From Williamsia sp. 1138 (GTDB lineage Bacteria; Actinomycetota; Actinomycetes; Mycobacteriales; Mycobacteriaceae), in NCBI RefSeq assembly GCF_002095435.2, contig NZ_MJEJ02000040.1, positions 1 to 64,000 of the forward strand: DNA of 64,000 nt, given 5' to 3'. Of this stretch, positions 33,664 through 42,433 are shown in pieces; within the stretch, counting starts at the first letter, position 1; each line of letters opens with the position of its first letter. Below the pieces are notes generated by a model that saw only the letters and a list, made by a program, of their open reading frames with translations, searched no databases and was not told the origin of the DNA. The position numbers and the translations under genes are program-made.

Positions 33664-33701
33664 CTCCGGGCAGGCCAGATTCACTACGCGCAGATAGGAC
33701 C

Positions 33702-34520
33702 GTGTTGGAGCGAGCCAAACCCAGGTCACGGGTCTCCGACGACTATTCAGATGTGGTCGCGACGATCGGACGCCTGCGGGAGTTGCCGGACGACAGCACG
33801 CAGAGTGAGCGCTTGCGCGAAGAGGTCATCACCCGGTGTCTGCCTCTGGCGGAGAACATCGCGCGGCGTTTCAGCGGCCGCGGAGAGAATCACGATGACC
33901 TCGTCCAGGTGGCCCGACTGGGTCTCGTCAACGCCGTCGACCGATTCGACCCGGCGCACGGCTCCGAGTTCGTCTCGTTCGCGGTGCCGACCATCATGGG
34001 TGAGGTCCGGCGCCACTTCAGGGATGCAGCCTGGGCGACGCGCGTTCCGCGGCGCTTGAAAGAACTCCACAAGTCGATCAGCGACGCGTCCGAGAATCTG
34101 TCGCAGAGGCTGGGCCGCTCACCATCGGCGAGCGAGATCGCCGCGGAGCTGGATCTCGATGTCGCCGAGGTGACAGAAGGATTGCTCGCCCGCGGTGCGT
34201 ACCAGGCCCTCTCGACCGACTCCGGCGCCGCCGACGACGAGATAGGCGCCCCGCTACTGGAGACGCTCGGCGCGGAGGATCCCGAGTACGACCATGTGGA
34301 GAGTTACGTGGCGATCAGGCCTGCATTGGCGAAGCTCGGTGAGCGCGAGCGCCGAATCCTGGTGCTGCGCTTCTTCGGTTCGCAGACGCAGACCGAGATC
34401 GCGAAGCAGATGGGGATCTCTCAGATGCACGTCTCCCGAATACTTTCGAGCACCCTTGCGAAGCTCCGGGATGAGTTGGGAAGCGATGCGGCGGGTGATG
34501 CCAATGTATTTCTGCAATGA
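33702..34520 (+). CDS. sigF: SigF-family RNA polymerase sigma factor
   Basis: 272 residues from GTG 33702, preceded by a weak ATAGGA. It recognises stress promoters of the GTTT/GGGTA type. Conserved regions are clear. Region 2 is RCLPLAENIARRFSGRGENHDDLVQVARLGLVNAVDRFDP, with FVSFAVPTIMGEVRRHFRD. Region 3 is VPRRLKELHKSI, with LSQRLGRSPSASEIAAELDLD. Region 4 is RILVLRFFGSQTQTEIAKQMGISQMHVSRILS. The close likeness to M. tuberculosis SigF is from memory. The frame is open to 33636, but the promoter at 33638-33663 rules out the upstream start. An RsbW-like kinase follows, the reverse of the usfX-sigF order in M. tuberculosis. Confidence 0.95.
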   Translation: MLERAKPRSRVSDDYSDVVATIGRLRELPDDSTQSERLREEVITRCLPLAENIARRFSGRGENHDDLVQVARLGLVNAVDRFDPAHGSEFVSFAVPTIMGEVRRHFRDAAWATRVPRRLKELHKSISDASENLSQRLGRSPSASEIAAELDLDVAEVTEGLLARGAYQALSTDSGAADDEIGAPLLETLGAEDPEYDHVESYVAIRPALAKLGERERRILVLRFFGSQTQTEIAKQMGISQMHVSRILSSTLAKLRDELGSDAAGDANVFLQ

Positions 34521-34553
34521 GGCGACCGCGTCTCGAGCCACTCCGCGGGCGGT

Positions 34554-34578
34554 GCTTAGAGCCCGGGGCAGTGGGGTA
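34554..34578 (+). promoter_or_regulatory. SigF-like promoter upstream of the RsbW-like gene
   Basis: GCTT (34554-34557), 16 bases, GGGTA (34574-34578). The -35 has one mismatch. It lies in the 159-base spacer between sigF and the anti-sigma gene and would give the latter its own transcript. Confidence 0.45.
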
Positions 34579-34679
34579 CACGTCCGAAGACCGCACTACG
34601 AGAGGGTCGAGTGTATGTCGATCATGACCGATGAGCGGCGGATGCGGCAAGGTATTCTGCCCGCTGAAGGGGGACCGAA

Positions 34680-35087
34680 GTGGTGATGGGTGGTGTGATG
34701 CATATCGACGAGGCCGCAGAGGCACCGGTGAACATTCGTGTCCCGGCCGACAGGTCCCAGGTGCCGATGATCAGGGCCATCGCCGAGACCCTTGCGGTCC
34801 TGGCGGACTTCTCGCTCGACGAGGTCGCCGACATCAAGTTGGCGGTCGACGAGGCCGCGATGACGATCATCGCAGGAGCTTCGGCGGATGCTGAGCTGAC
34901 GGTTGCCCTGACCGCTGCGGATCAGAAATTCCACGCGATCATCCGGTCCTGGTTTCCGGCTGACAACGCGTTGGTGCAGCAGGGTTTTGGTTGGCACGTC
35001 CTGCAGACGCTGACCTCTCTGGTCGCGGTGCACGAGGGCGAGACACAGCGAGATGGGCGTTTGGTCGCCATCGAACTGTCGAAGTAG
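34680..35087 (+). CDS. RsbW/UsfX-type anti-sigma factor
   Basis: 135 residues from GTG 34680; GTG 34683, ATG 34686 and ATG 34698 are in-frame alternatives, and AGGGGGA at 34668 fits the first three. The GHKL/HATPase fold is suggested by the N-box helix DEVADIKLAVDEAAMTIIAGA (residues about 55-75) and a short C-terminal half ending FGWHVLQTLTSLVAV. The catalytic Asn of the classical N-box is not present (VDEAAMTII), a variation seen in some actinobacterial RsbW-like proteins, so it may bind the sigma factor without efficient kinase activity. It likely restrains SigF. Confidence 0.8.
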   Translation: MVMGGVMHIDEAAEAPVNIRVPADRSQVPMIRAIAETLAVLADFSLDEVADIKLAVDEAAMTIIAGASADAELTVALTAADQKFHAIIRSWFPADNALVQQGFGWHVLQTLTSLVAVHEGETQRDGRLVAIELSK

Positions 35088-35148
35088 GTGTCGGGCACGC
35101 AACTTTCTTGAAGAGTTGCGTCTCCTTTTGTTCGACCGGTGATCCGGC

Positions 35149-36642
35149 TCAGTCGGGTCGGTGAAGCGACCGCGTGGTCGGTCCTTCGAGAAGTGCCCCG
35201 TCGTAGCTGAATCGGGAGCCGTGCAACGGGCAGTCCCAACTCCTCTCGGCGTCATTCCATTCCAAAATCCCGAAGAGGTGGGGGCAGACCGCCGAAACAC
35301 TGTGCTGGGCACCGTCGACCGTGCAGACACCCACCGGTCGAGCGCCATGCCGACGAACCACACCCTGTCCCTCTGGTGGTGTTTCTCCGCCCGGCAACAG
35401 TGACCTGAGCGCAGTTCCCGCCCAGCCCTTGGCCATTTCGAATCCGACCTCACTGTTGATGACCGCTGCAGTCGGTAGCCCGAACAGCTGTTTCGGTCGC
35501 GAGGGGTCGAAGACCGGGGCCCACTGTGGCGCGTTGCCCAGGATGCGCCCCGACATCGACAGGGCAGCGGCCACTCCGTTGGTCATGCCCCACTTCGCAA
35601 AGCCGGTCGCCACCTGGATGTCTCCGTAGCCGGGCGCGAGCTGACCCACGAACGGAAGCTCGTCGATGGGCGTGTAATCCTGGGCGGACCAGCGAGCCCG
35701 CAATCGTGCCGTAGGGAAATGCTTTGTGGTCCAGTCGATGAGGTCGTCGACCAGCGCACGTTCGGAACGCGCCCGGCCTACGGTGTGGCCGGCTCCACCG
35801 GTGAGGAGCAGGGGACCGCTCTCGCCGGGAGTCGTCCGTAGCGATCGTGACGGCTTGTCCACCGCCAGATACATGCCCTCCGCGAGGGGTTCGGAGACGT
35901 CGAAGGCCGCTGCATAGGATCGCTGCGGATGGAGTCTGGCGAAGAATGCGCCGCGATCGAGAATCGGTGTCCCGGTGGCCAGGACAACAGATTGTGCGCG
36001 CACCTCACCCTGCGCGGTGTGCAAGACCTGATCGCCGTGCCTGCGTCGCACGGTGACCACGCGGGTGTTCTCGTAGATGTCGGCGCCGTGGGCGACGGCG
36101 TCAGCGATCAACGCGGCGAGCACGTCCATGGGATCGAACTGGGCTTGGTCGTCGAGCGCCACCGCCGAGCGCGCGGGGAACGGGACGTCGAGTCGGGCGA
36201 TGTGGCGTACGGGCAGGTCCACGCGGCGAGCCGCCCGCAGTTCCTCCTCGACGGTCTTGTCGCCGTCGGCGGACTGGGCGTAGGTGTAAGCCGTCTGGAC
36301 CTGGTGCGCGACACCCTTGTCGCGGAGGAAGGCGAGTAGCCAGCGCTGCCCTTCGAGGTTCGCGTCGACGTAGGCCCGGACGGTGTCGGCCGACTGTTTC
36401 CGGGAGATCATCGACAGTCGGGTCCCCTGCAGCACACTGAGCTTCGCGGTCGTGTTGCCGGTGGCGGCTGCGCCGATGTGGCGTGCTTCGAGCAGCGCGA
36501 CCCGAAGTCCGGCCCGGGCCAGCAATACCGCCGTTGTCGCGCCGGTGATCCCGCCGCCGACCACGACGCACTCGTAGCGCGAATCCTCCGCCGGTCGTGA
36601 CGGCGCTTCAACAGGGACCCGGGCAGACCAGAGTGCAGACAC
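35149..36642 (-). CDS. FAD-dependent oxidoreductase with C-terminal Rieske [2Fe-2S] domain
   Basis: About 497 residues from GTG 36642. The N-terminal DAO-type FAD domain has CVVVGGGITGATTAVLLARAG, LEARHIGAAATGNTTAKLSV and a C-terminal FVGQLAPGYGDIQVATGFAKWGMTNG. A Rieske domain follows (CPHLFGILEWNDAERSWDCPLHGSRFS: Cys-His and Cys-His ligands). This FAD/Rieske architecture is widespread in stress-response loci; the reaction is unknown. The frame is open to 36675, but a perfect SigF-type promoter at 36677-36653 overlaps that end, so the start must be downstream; GTG 36642 gives an almost leaderless mRNA. Confidence 0.85.
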   Translation of the reverse strand: MSALWSARVPVEAPSRPAEDSRYECVVVGGGITGATTAVLLARAGLRVALLEARHIGAAATGNTTAKLSVLQGTRLSMISRKQSADTVRAYVDANLEGQRWLLAFLRDKGVAHQVQTAYTYAQSADGDKTVEEELRAARRVDLPVRHIARLDVPFPARSAVALDDQAQFDPMDVLAALIADAVAHGADIYENTRVVTVRRRHGDQVLHTAQGEVRAQSVVLATGTPILDRGAFFARLHPQRSYAAAFDVSEPLAEGMYLAVDKPSRSLRTTPGESGPLLLTGGAGHTVGRARSERALVDDLIDWTTKHFPTARLRARWSAQDYTPIDELPFVGQLAPGYGDIQVATGFAKWGMTNGVAAALSMSGRILGNAPQWAPVFDPSRPKQLFGLPTAAVINSEVGFEMAKGWAGTALRSLLPGGETPPEGQGVVRRHGARPVGVCTVDGAQHSVSAVCPHLFGILEWNDAERSWDCPLHGSRFSYDGALLEGPTTRSLHRPD

Positions 36643-36652
36643 GAACGGGCAA

Positions 36653-36677
36653 TACCCTCGCGGGTCGGCACTCAAAC
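36653..36677 (-). promoter_or_regulatory. SigF-type promoter for the FAD/Rieske oxidoreductase
   Basis: On the minus strand GTTT (36677-36674), 16 bases, GGGTA (36657-36653), followed by T, giving a full GGGTAT. A perfect consensus match 11 bases before GTG 36642. Confidence 0.75.
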
Positions 36678-36709
36678 GCCCAGCTCACCGAGGGCCGGGG
36701 TCCTGCGAT

Positions 36710-37582
36710 TCACTGCCCGCGGCCGATGATCCGGGACAAGAGTGGCTTCAGAACAAGTCCGCCGAGGCGTTCGTAGGCACCGCCGGTCAGCCGCCAGGTG
36801 AGGTCGATGAGCCGGCCGTCGAGACCGACCACGATCCGGCGCCGATCCTGGGCAACCCCGGAGAGAATGGCTCGCGCTGCTCCCTCGGGACTCGACGCCG
36901 GCAGGATGTCATCGAATGCCTTTATCACCCAACGTTGTACCTGTGTGTCAGGAAAGACTGCGTCCCGGGCGACGGCGGTGTTGACTGCACCCGGGTACAC
37001 CAGGTGCGCATGGACCCCCGAACCGGAGATCGCGAGTTCGTGCTGCAGAGCCTCCGTGAACCCGCGTACCGCGAACTTCGACGCAGAGTAGGAACTCTGC
37101 ATCGGTGACGCGACGAGTCCGAAGGCGCTCGAGGTGTTGACGATGTGGCCGCGGTCGCTGCGACGCAGATGAGGCAGGAACGCCTTGGTGCCGTTGAGTA
37201 CCCCGCCGAAGTTCACATCGAAGACGCGTCGGCCGACGTCGTGGGATTCGGACGCGACATCGATCACCGCCGTCTGTCCGGCATTGTTGAAGACGGCAAG
37301 AGGAACCCCCATCGTGGCCACCACGTCGTCGGCGAAGGACGAAACCGCATGCCGATCGGCGACGTCGACAATCGTCGTGGCGACCCGACGAGCCCTGGAA
37401 CGGCAGAGGGCGGCGGTTTCCTCGAGGCCGCCGGGGTCGATGTCGCAGAGAGCAAGCGCGGCACCCGACGAGGCCAACTGCTGCGCGAGGGATCGGCCCA
37501 TCCCGGAGCCCGCCCCGGTGACCACGACAGTCTGGTCGTAGAACAAGGTGCGGGCGGCGTCGGGAGTGCGGTGACGGGGCAT
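36710..37582 (-). CDS. Short-chain dehydrogenase/reductase
   Basis: 290 residues. Classical SDR motifs are VVVTGAGSGMGRSLA, FNNAGQTA, VNTSSAFG and YSASKFAVRGF (YxxxK). The C-terminal extension (WRLTGGAYERLGGLVLKPLLSRIIGRGQ) is amphipathic and may associate with membranes. There is no Shine-Dalgarno; a GGGTATACCC palindrome (37588-37597) lies directly upstream and gives a -10-like GGGTAT on this strand. It is divergent from the phytoene-desaturase-like gene. Substrate unknown. Confidence 0.88.
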   Translation of the reverse strand: MPRHRTPDAARTLFYDQTVVVTGAGSGMGRSLAQQLASSGAALALCDIDPGGLEETAALCRSRARRVATTIVDVADRHAVSSFADDVVATMGVPLAVFNNAGQTAVIDVASESHDVGRRVFDVNFGGVLNGTKAFLPHLRRSDRGHIVNTSSAFGLVASPMQSSYSASKFAVRGFTEALQHELAISGSGVHAHLVYPGAVNTAVARDAVFPDTQVQRWVIKAFDDILPASSPEGAARAILSGVAQDRRRIVVGLDGRLIDLTWRLTGGAYERLGGLVLKPLLSRIIGRGQ

Positions 37583-37587
37583 CTGGT

Positions 37588-37631
37588 GGGTATACCCAGT
37601 GTTCGGTGTTTAATCGCGGCGCACTCGGCTA
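37588..37631. promoter_or_regulatory. Divergent stress-type promoter region
   Basis: GGGTATACCC (37588-37597) is a perfect palindrome offering a SigF-like -10 on each strand. For the rightward gene GTTT (37608-37611), 15 bases, GGCTA (37627-37631) is an approximate SigF promoter. No good -35 is seen for the leftward gene. Confidence 0.4.
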
Positions 37632-37642
37632 CCCAGGCAGGT

Positions 37643-39229
37643 ATGACAACCTCTGACGCCGTGGTGATCGGTGCCGGGCACAACGGCCTGGTCGCCGCAG
37701 CCAACCTGGCCGACGCGGGATGGGACGTCACCGTCCTCGAAGCGCAGCCGCACGTCGGAGGTGCCGTGCGCAGCGCTGAGCTCTTTCCCGGCTACACCAG
37801 CGATCTGTTCAGCGCCTTCCACCCCCTCGCCGTGTCTTCGCCGGCGTTCCGGGAACTCGACCTCGAGTCGTATGGGCTGCGGTGGAGTCACGCACCCATT
37901 CCGTTCGGTCATCCGGCCGGACCGGGCGACAGGGACGCGGTGGTGGTCCACCACGATGTCGCCGACACGGCAGCGCACTTCGCGCAGTACGACAAGCGGG
38001 ACGGCGAGACCTGGTTGCAGCTGGTCGAGCAGTGGCAGTCGGTCCGATCGGCCGTGATCGACACGCTGTTCGGCCCGTTCCCGCCGGTGCGCGGGCCGGC
38101 GGCCCTGCTGCGTGCCCTCGGTGTCGGAGGTTCTCTGCGCTTTGCGCGCTTTCTGCTGTTGCCCGCGAACCGGATGGTCACCGAACTGTTCCACAGCGAA
38201 CAGGCGCGCCTGGCGATCCTCGGCAACGCGATGCACGCGGACATCCCACTCGATGCGCCCGGCAGCGGCGTGATGGGCTACTTGCTCACGATGCTGGCTC
38301 AGGACACCGGCTTCCCCGTGCCGGTGGGAGGAGCCGGAGCCCTGACCGACGCGCTGGTCCGCAGATGTGAAGCCGGTGGCGTCCGGATCGTCACCGACTG
38401 CCGGGCGACCGGAATCGACGTCGGGTCCGGGAAGGCCACCGGCGTCCGGACGGCAGATGGGGAACGATGGGGTGCGCGGCACGCCGTGATCGCCGACGTG
38501 GCGGCGCCCACGCTGTACCGGGACCTGCTACCCGCAGACGCGGTACCCGCCCGGGTGCTGGCCGATCTCGAGAACTTCGAGTGGGATGCCCCGGTCGTGA
38601 AGGTCAATTACGCCCTGGGCGACAAGATTCCCTGGAACTGCGCCGATCTCGGACGAACAGGTACGGTTCACCTCGGTGCAGACCGGCGCGGCATGATCCA
38701 GTGGATGGCAGACCTCAACACCGGCGTCGTCCCGCAGACGCCGTTCCTGCTCTTCGGTCAGATGACCACTTCTGATCCGAGCCGCTCTCCGGCCGGAACC
38801 GAAAGCGCCTGGGCGTACACGCATCTGCCCCGCGACGTCGCCGATAGAGAGTCCGCGGAAGTGCTCTCAGGTCGTGTCGACGACGTACTGGAAGCCCATG
38901 CGCCCGGTTTCGGTGAACTGATCGTCGGGCGTCATCTGCAAACCCCGGCGGACCTGAGCGCTGCGGACGAAAATCTCTTTGCCGGTGCGGTCAACGGCGG
39001 AACCTCGCAGCTCTACCAGCAGCTCATCTTTCGCCCATCCCCGGGGCTCGGGCGTGCGGAAACCCCGGTGGCCCAACTCTTCCTGGGTGGGGCGTCTGCG
39101 CATCCGGGTGGGGGAGTGCACGGGACCTGCGGCCGTAACGCGGCGCGGGCGGCGCTCGCCTCCCGAGGTGTGCGCGGACTACCGCGCCGCTTCATCACCG
39201 GCAAGACGATCGATCTGCTCAACAACTGA
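37643..39229 (+). CDS. Phytoene-desaturase-like FAD oxidoreductase (PYROXD2-like)
   Basis: 528 residues from ATG 37643. The N-terminal FAD motif is AVVIGAGHNGLVAAANLADAGWDVTVLEAQPHVGGAVRS, and the C-terminal FAD motif is LFLGGASAHPGGGVHGTCGRNAARAAL. It belongs to the phytoene dehydrogenase/NAD(P)-dependent oxidoreductase family; without a carotenoid gene nearby I do not assign carotenoid synthesis. The longer open frame to 37145 crosses the divergent SDR gene and is rejected. It lies 14 bases before the SRPBCC gene, likely an operon. Confidence 0.88.
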   Translation: MTTSDAVVIGAGHNGLVAAANLADAGWDVTVLEAQPHVGGAVRSAELFPGYTSDLFSAFHPLAVSSPAFRELDLESYGLRWSHAPIPFGHPAGPGDRDAVVVHHDVADTAAHFAQYDKRDGETWLQLVEQWQSVRSAVIDTLFGPFPPVRGPAALLRALGVGGSLRFARFLLLPANRMVTELFHSEQARLAILGNAMHADIPLDAPGSGVMGYLLTMLAQDTGFPVPVGGAGALTDALVRRCEAGGVRIVTDCRATGIDVGSGKATGVRTADGERWGARHAVIADVAAPTLYRDLLPADAVPARVLADLENFEWDAPVVKVNYALGDKIPWNCADLGRTGTVHLGADRRGMIQWMADLNTGVVPQTPFLLFGQMTTSDPSRSPAGTESAWAYTHLPRDVADRESAEVLSGRVDDVLEAHAPGFGELIVGRHLQTPADLSAADENLFAGAVNGGTSQLYQQLIFRPSPGLGRAETPVAQLFLGGASAHPGGGVHGTCGRNAARAALASRGVRGLPRRFITGKTIDLLNN

Positions 39230-39243
39230 CGAAAGGACACCTC

Positions 39244-39678
39244 ATGATCGGCGTGACTCACGAGACCTCTGCGACCCCTGCCCAGGTGTGGTCGATCCTG
39301 TCCAACGGATGGCTGTACTCGTCCTGGGTGGTCGGTGCCTCCCGCATCCGCGACGTCGACAGCAACTGGCCCCAGGAGGGCTCGAAGATCCATCACTCGG
39401 TGGGGGTCTGGCCCGTCCTGCTCAACGACGAGACGGTCTCGCTCCAGTCTTCGGCCGGACACCTCGAACTGTCTGCCCACGGCTGGCCCGCCGGCACCGC
39501 GCGAGTGAAGGTGCACGTGGAGAAGTCGGCCAACGGGTCACTGCTGACGATGGACGAGTTCGCGGAAACCGCGCCCGTGAAATGGATCCCGACCAACGCG
39601 CAACGCCTGGCCACGTCCCCGCGGCTCAAGGAGTGTCTCCACCGACTGGCCCTGCTCGCAGAGAACGGCGCCGCCTGA
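39244..39678 (+). CDS. SRPBCC-superfamily protein
   Basis: 144 residues. It resembles the polyketide cyclase/START-like fold: an N-terminal strand VTHETSATPAQVWSILSNGWLYSSWVVG, then a series of strands, and a closing helix LKECLHRLALLAENG. Such proteins bind hydrophobic ligands. GAAAGGA precedes ATG 39244. The 14-base gap to the upstream oxidoreductase suggests it delivers or receives that enzyme's substrate (inference). Confidence 0.82.
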   Translation: MIGVTHETSATPAQVWSILSNGWLYSSWVVGASRIRDVDSNWPQEGSKIHHSVGVWPVLLNDETVSLQSSAGHLELSAHGWPAGTARVKVHVEKSANGSLLTMDEFAETAPVKWIPTNAQRLATSPRLKECLHRLALLAENGAA

Positions 39679-39709
39679 AAACTGCTGCGCCACAAAAGCA
39701 CACAGTTCA

Positions 39710-39745
39710 GTCATATGCACACGTTGAAAAACGTGTGCATATGAC
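39710..39745. terminator. Perfect 16-bp hairpin with GAAA loop
   Basis: GTCATATGCACACGTT, GAAA, AACGTGTGCATATGAC. A perfect stem with a stable tetraloop and no T-tract, between the SRPBCC gene and the convergent amidohydrolase gene. Confidence 0.8.
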
Positions 39746-39774
39746 TCGTTGGGGTGTATTTGTAGGAGATGCGA

Positions 39775-40677
39775 TCAGAACCAGAGCGCGGTGGCGTTAT
39801 CGGCACCCACCTGCCGGGCCACCGAATCGGGAAGTCCGTCGAGTACCTGCGCAGCCTGCACACTGCGGTCGCGCACGATCGCGGGGTCCGCGACGGTGTC
39901 CGAACCCAGGACGAACCGTTCCGGATGACGGCAGATGAGGTCGCGCCAGTCGTCCCGCAGGGTGCCATTCGGAACGATCGAGTCGAGCAATACCCAGGAC
40001 AGTTCGACGGTGAGATTCGGATTGTCATCGACCAGTTTCTCCACGAGATCCAACTGGTCATCGGGACGGACGCGGCGGGAGACCCCGGCATGGCACCACA
40101 CGATCGCGGTCTGTCGATGTCTGGAGATCGCGTTCTCGAATGGTTGGACATACTCGTGCGCTGACGGACGACCGGCTGAACTGGAGTCGTGATGGATGGA
40201 GATCGGGACGTCGTGCTGCGCGCAGAAATCGAAGATCCCGTCCATCGCGGCGTGGTCGGCAACCGGTGTCTCGCCCAAGGTGAGGTTCGTCAGATCGTCG
40301 TGGCGCAGCAACACTTCACCGACACCCGCCCAGCGGTCTGATCGGGACCACACCGCGTCGAGGTGATCGACCGCGAGCCGGTCCGTCGGATCGAAGCCGC
40401 AGATCAGTGGTGCGACCGGCATGCCTGCGTCGTCGAAGCCGGCCGAGGCATCGAGCACGAGAACGTCTGTCAGAGAATGGTAGTGGCAGGGTGCGTTGTC
40501 ATCGAGGTAGTAATCGGGCTTCATCGGCTCGGCGGTGGACCACTTCTTCTTCAGCGGCAACCCGAAAACAACGGCCCGATCGGCGCCGCCCTGCCTCAAC
40601 GCGTCGATCAGATCGTCGATGGGAGCCGGTCGCTGTAGGAAGTCCACGAGATGGACGTGGGTGTCGGTCCAGGTCAT
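39775..40677 (-). CDS. Amidohydrolase-family (TIM-barrel) protein
   Basis: 300 residues from ATG 40677, with CAGGAG about ten bases upstream. The metal-binding opening DTHVHLVDF, the mid-barrel ISIHHDSSSAG and VWCHAGVS, and the C-terminal FVLGSDTVADP Asp are consistent with the amidohydrolase_2 (decarboxylase/lactonase-type) family. The substrate is unknown. No regulator or partner is evident; its promoter must lie in the 101-base spacer to the next gene, which is mostly hairpin. Confidence 0.82.
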   Translation of the reverse strand: MTWTDTHVHLVDFLQRPAPIDDLIDALRQGGADRAVVFGLPLKKKWSTAEPMKPDYYLDDNAPCHYHSLTDVLVLDASAGFDDAGMPVAPLICGFDPTDRLAVDHLDAVWSRSDRWAGVGEVLLRHDDLTNLTLGETPVADHAAMDGIFDFCAQHDVPISIHHDSSSAGRPSAHEYVQPFENAISRHRQTAIVWCHAGVSRRVRPDDQLDLVEKLVDDNPNLTVELSWVLLDSIVPNGTLRDDWRDLICRHPERFVLGSDTVADPAIVRDRSVQAAQVLDGLPDSVARQVGADNATALWF

Positions 40678-40703
40678 CCGCACGCTCCTGACGATTGTTC
40701 TGT

Positions 40704-40769
40704 AAACCCATGCGCTCCAGGCAAACCCAGGTTCTGCAATACCTGGTTTTGCCTGAAGCCGCTGGGTTT
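40704..40769. terminator. Nested palindrome downstream of the MBL/Rieske gene
   Basis: Outer arms AAACCCA (40704-40710) and TGGGTTT (40763-40769). Inner arms CAGGCAAACCCAGGT (40718-40732) and ACCTGGTTTTGCCTG (40741-40755) have one mismatch. It lies nine bases after the metallo-beta-lactamase/Rieske stop on the minus strand. Confidence 0.65.
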
Positions 40770-40778
40770 GTGTGCGAG

Positions 40779-42341
40779 CTAGTCGATCTTGGCGCTACGG
40801 AGTTCGTGACCCTTCGACGTCAGGCACCGACCACTGGTCAGGTCCCACGACCAGCCATGCAGATTGCAGGTGAGCTTCTCTCCCTCGATGACCCCGAACT
40901 TGCTCAGATCGGCTTTGAGGTGTGGGCACCGGCGCTGAATTTTCCAGCCGTCCTTCTCAATCGACGATGAATCATCGTGCGCTTCGCTGAACCAGCCGTC
41001 CGCGTACGCAATTCGTTCGTCGGTCAGGCACTTGAAGAAGGTATAGAGGAACTCGTTGTACCCGCCGATACGCCAGGTGGTGAAACGGGTCGAGAGAAAG
41101 ATCGTGTTGACCCAGTCGGGTTCGTTGTCGCGCAACACGGTCCGGACCAGTTCGGGTGCGATCCGGAAACCGTAGCGGTACTTGCCCTCTTTCTCCTTGG
41201 GCTCGCGCACGGTGCGGTTGGGGAAGTCGAGGACCACGGTCTCGTCGCCCATCACCAGACCGACCGGGTAGCCGATGCCGTCGCAGATCAGATCGCTCTG
41301 GGCCATGATCGGCTCGAACAGCTCCTTGAGCGGGGCCAGCAGCGGATCACCCTGTGCAGGTGCCCACGTTGCCTTCTGGGCGGCGATCACCGGCGCGAAC
41401 TTCTGGGCCATCTTCTCCAGGTACGCGGCCTTGTTCTCCCCGAACACCTGCTCCGGCGGGTATGGGTGTGAGATCTCGTTCAGCTGAGATCCGGTGAGGT
41501 CGACCGTCGACCCGGAGACCATCATCAGTCCGCGATGCTTCACGCCGTCGTCGGTGCCGTGTTCCTTCATCTGATCGAGGAAGGTCTCCTGGTCAGGGAA
41601 GATGCAGGTGGGATCGTTCTCGATGTCGTTGAGGTAGCGCAGTTCGTCGTCCAGGAACATCGGCGGGCCTGCCGAGGGCACGACCCAGGTGGCGCCGACC
41701 TGCTCGATGTACGACCGCGCACGGTCCATGCCGCGCTGCCGCTTCTGCGCGGCGAAGTTGGCTTTCGATCGCTTCGGGATGTCGTAGACCATCGGGTACC
41801 AGATGGCACCCGAGTACTGCAGCAGGTGGATGTCGATGTGGCCGAACTGGTCGGCGATGACGTCGAGGTCGACCGGCCGGGCGTCGTTCATGTTGAAGAC
41901 GGTGGTCTCGCCGTCGCTGACCACCAGGCCGCTGTCGCCGATGGGTCCGTCTGCCGGCGCCCGCAGCGCGACGATCATGATCTCGAGGCTGCCCTTGTCA
42001 CCTGTGACCGTCGTCTTCACCGAATCCTCGGTCTCGACGAACTTGTGGAACCCGAGCTTCTCGAGCTCGCGCTTGAGGTCGGGGACCGGGTAATCGGGCA
42101 GCAGCACGGTGGTGTCCTTGTTCACGTGATCGCGCAGGTTCTGCTCGTCGAAGTGATCGCGGTGCAGGTGACTGACGTACAGGTAGTCGCAGTTGCCCAG
42201 CGAGGTCCAGTCGAGTTCGGTGTTGTCGGGGAAAGGCACCCATGAGGCGAAGTACGCAGGGTTCACCCACGGGTCGCACAGAATTGATCCTGCTGCTGTC
42301 TGGATATGGAATCCCGCGTGCCCAACGCTCGTGACCTGCAC
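40779..42341 (-). CDS. Metallo-beta-lactamase-fold/Rieske fusion protein (Rv3818-like)
   Basis: 520 residues from GTG 42341, with GGAGG at good spacing. The N-terminal metallo-beta-lactamase domain carries YVSHLHRDHFDEQNL (HxHxDH) and later FNMNDARPVD. The C-terminal Rieske domain has RRCPHLKADLSKFG and LTCNLHGWSWDLTSG (Cys-His, Cys-His). This combination resembles CMP-N-acetylneuraminate hydroxylase-like proteins and M. tuberculosis Rv3818 (from memory), but sialic acid metabolism is not implied. It is divergent from the first acyltransferase gene, as Rv3818 is from the Rv3816c group. Confidence 0.88.
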   Translation of the reverse strand: MQVTSVGHAGFHIQTAAGSILCDPWVNPAYFASWVPFPDNTELDWTSLGNCDYLYVSHLHRDHFDEQNLRDHVNKDTTVLLPDYPVPDLKRELEKLGFHKFVETEDSVKTTVTGDKGSLEIMIVALRAPADGPIGDSGLVVSDGETTVFNMNDARPVDLDVIADQFGHIDIHLLQYSGAIWYPMVYDIPKRSKANFAAQKRQRGMDRARSYIEQVGATWVVPSAGPPMFLDDELRYLNDIENDPTCIFPDQETFLDQMKEHGTDDGVKHRGLMMVSGSTVDLTGSQLNEISHPYPPEQVFGENKAAYLEKMAQKFAPVIAAQKATWAPAQGDPLLAPLKELFEPIMAQSDLICDGIGYPVGLVMGDETVVLDFPNRTVREPKEKEGKYRYGFRIAPELVRTVLRDNEPDWVNTIFLSTRFTTWRIGGYNEFLYTFFKCLTDERIAYADGWFSEAHDDSSSIEKDGWKIQRRCPHLKADLSKFGVIEGEKLTCNLHGWSWDLTSGRCLTSKGHELRSAKID

Positions 42342-42433
42342 GTGTTGCCTCCAAAATTGTGGTGCCTAGAACGTCCACCAGAGTATCGACCAGTTGATGG
42401 GAGTCGGGTGTCAGCCAACGCTAAGCTCGCAGC

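Noticed and set aside
37145-37642. Upstream 166-codon extension of the phytoene-desaturase-like gene
   Set aside because: It runs antisense through the SDR gene and across the divergent promoter; ATG 37643 begins at the FAD motif as in the family.
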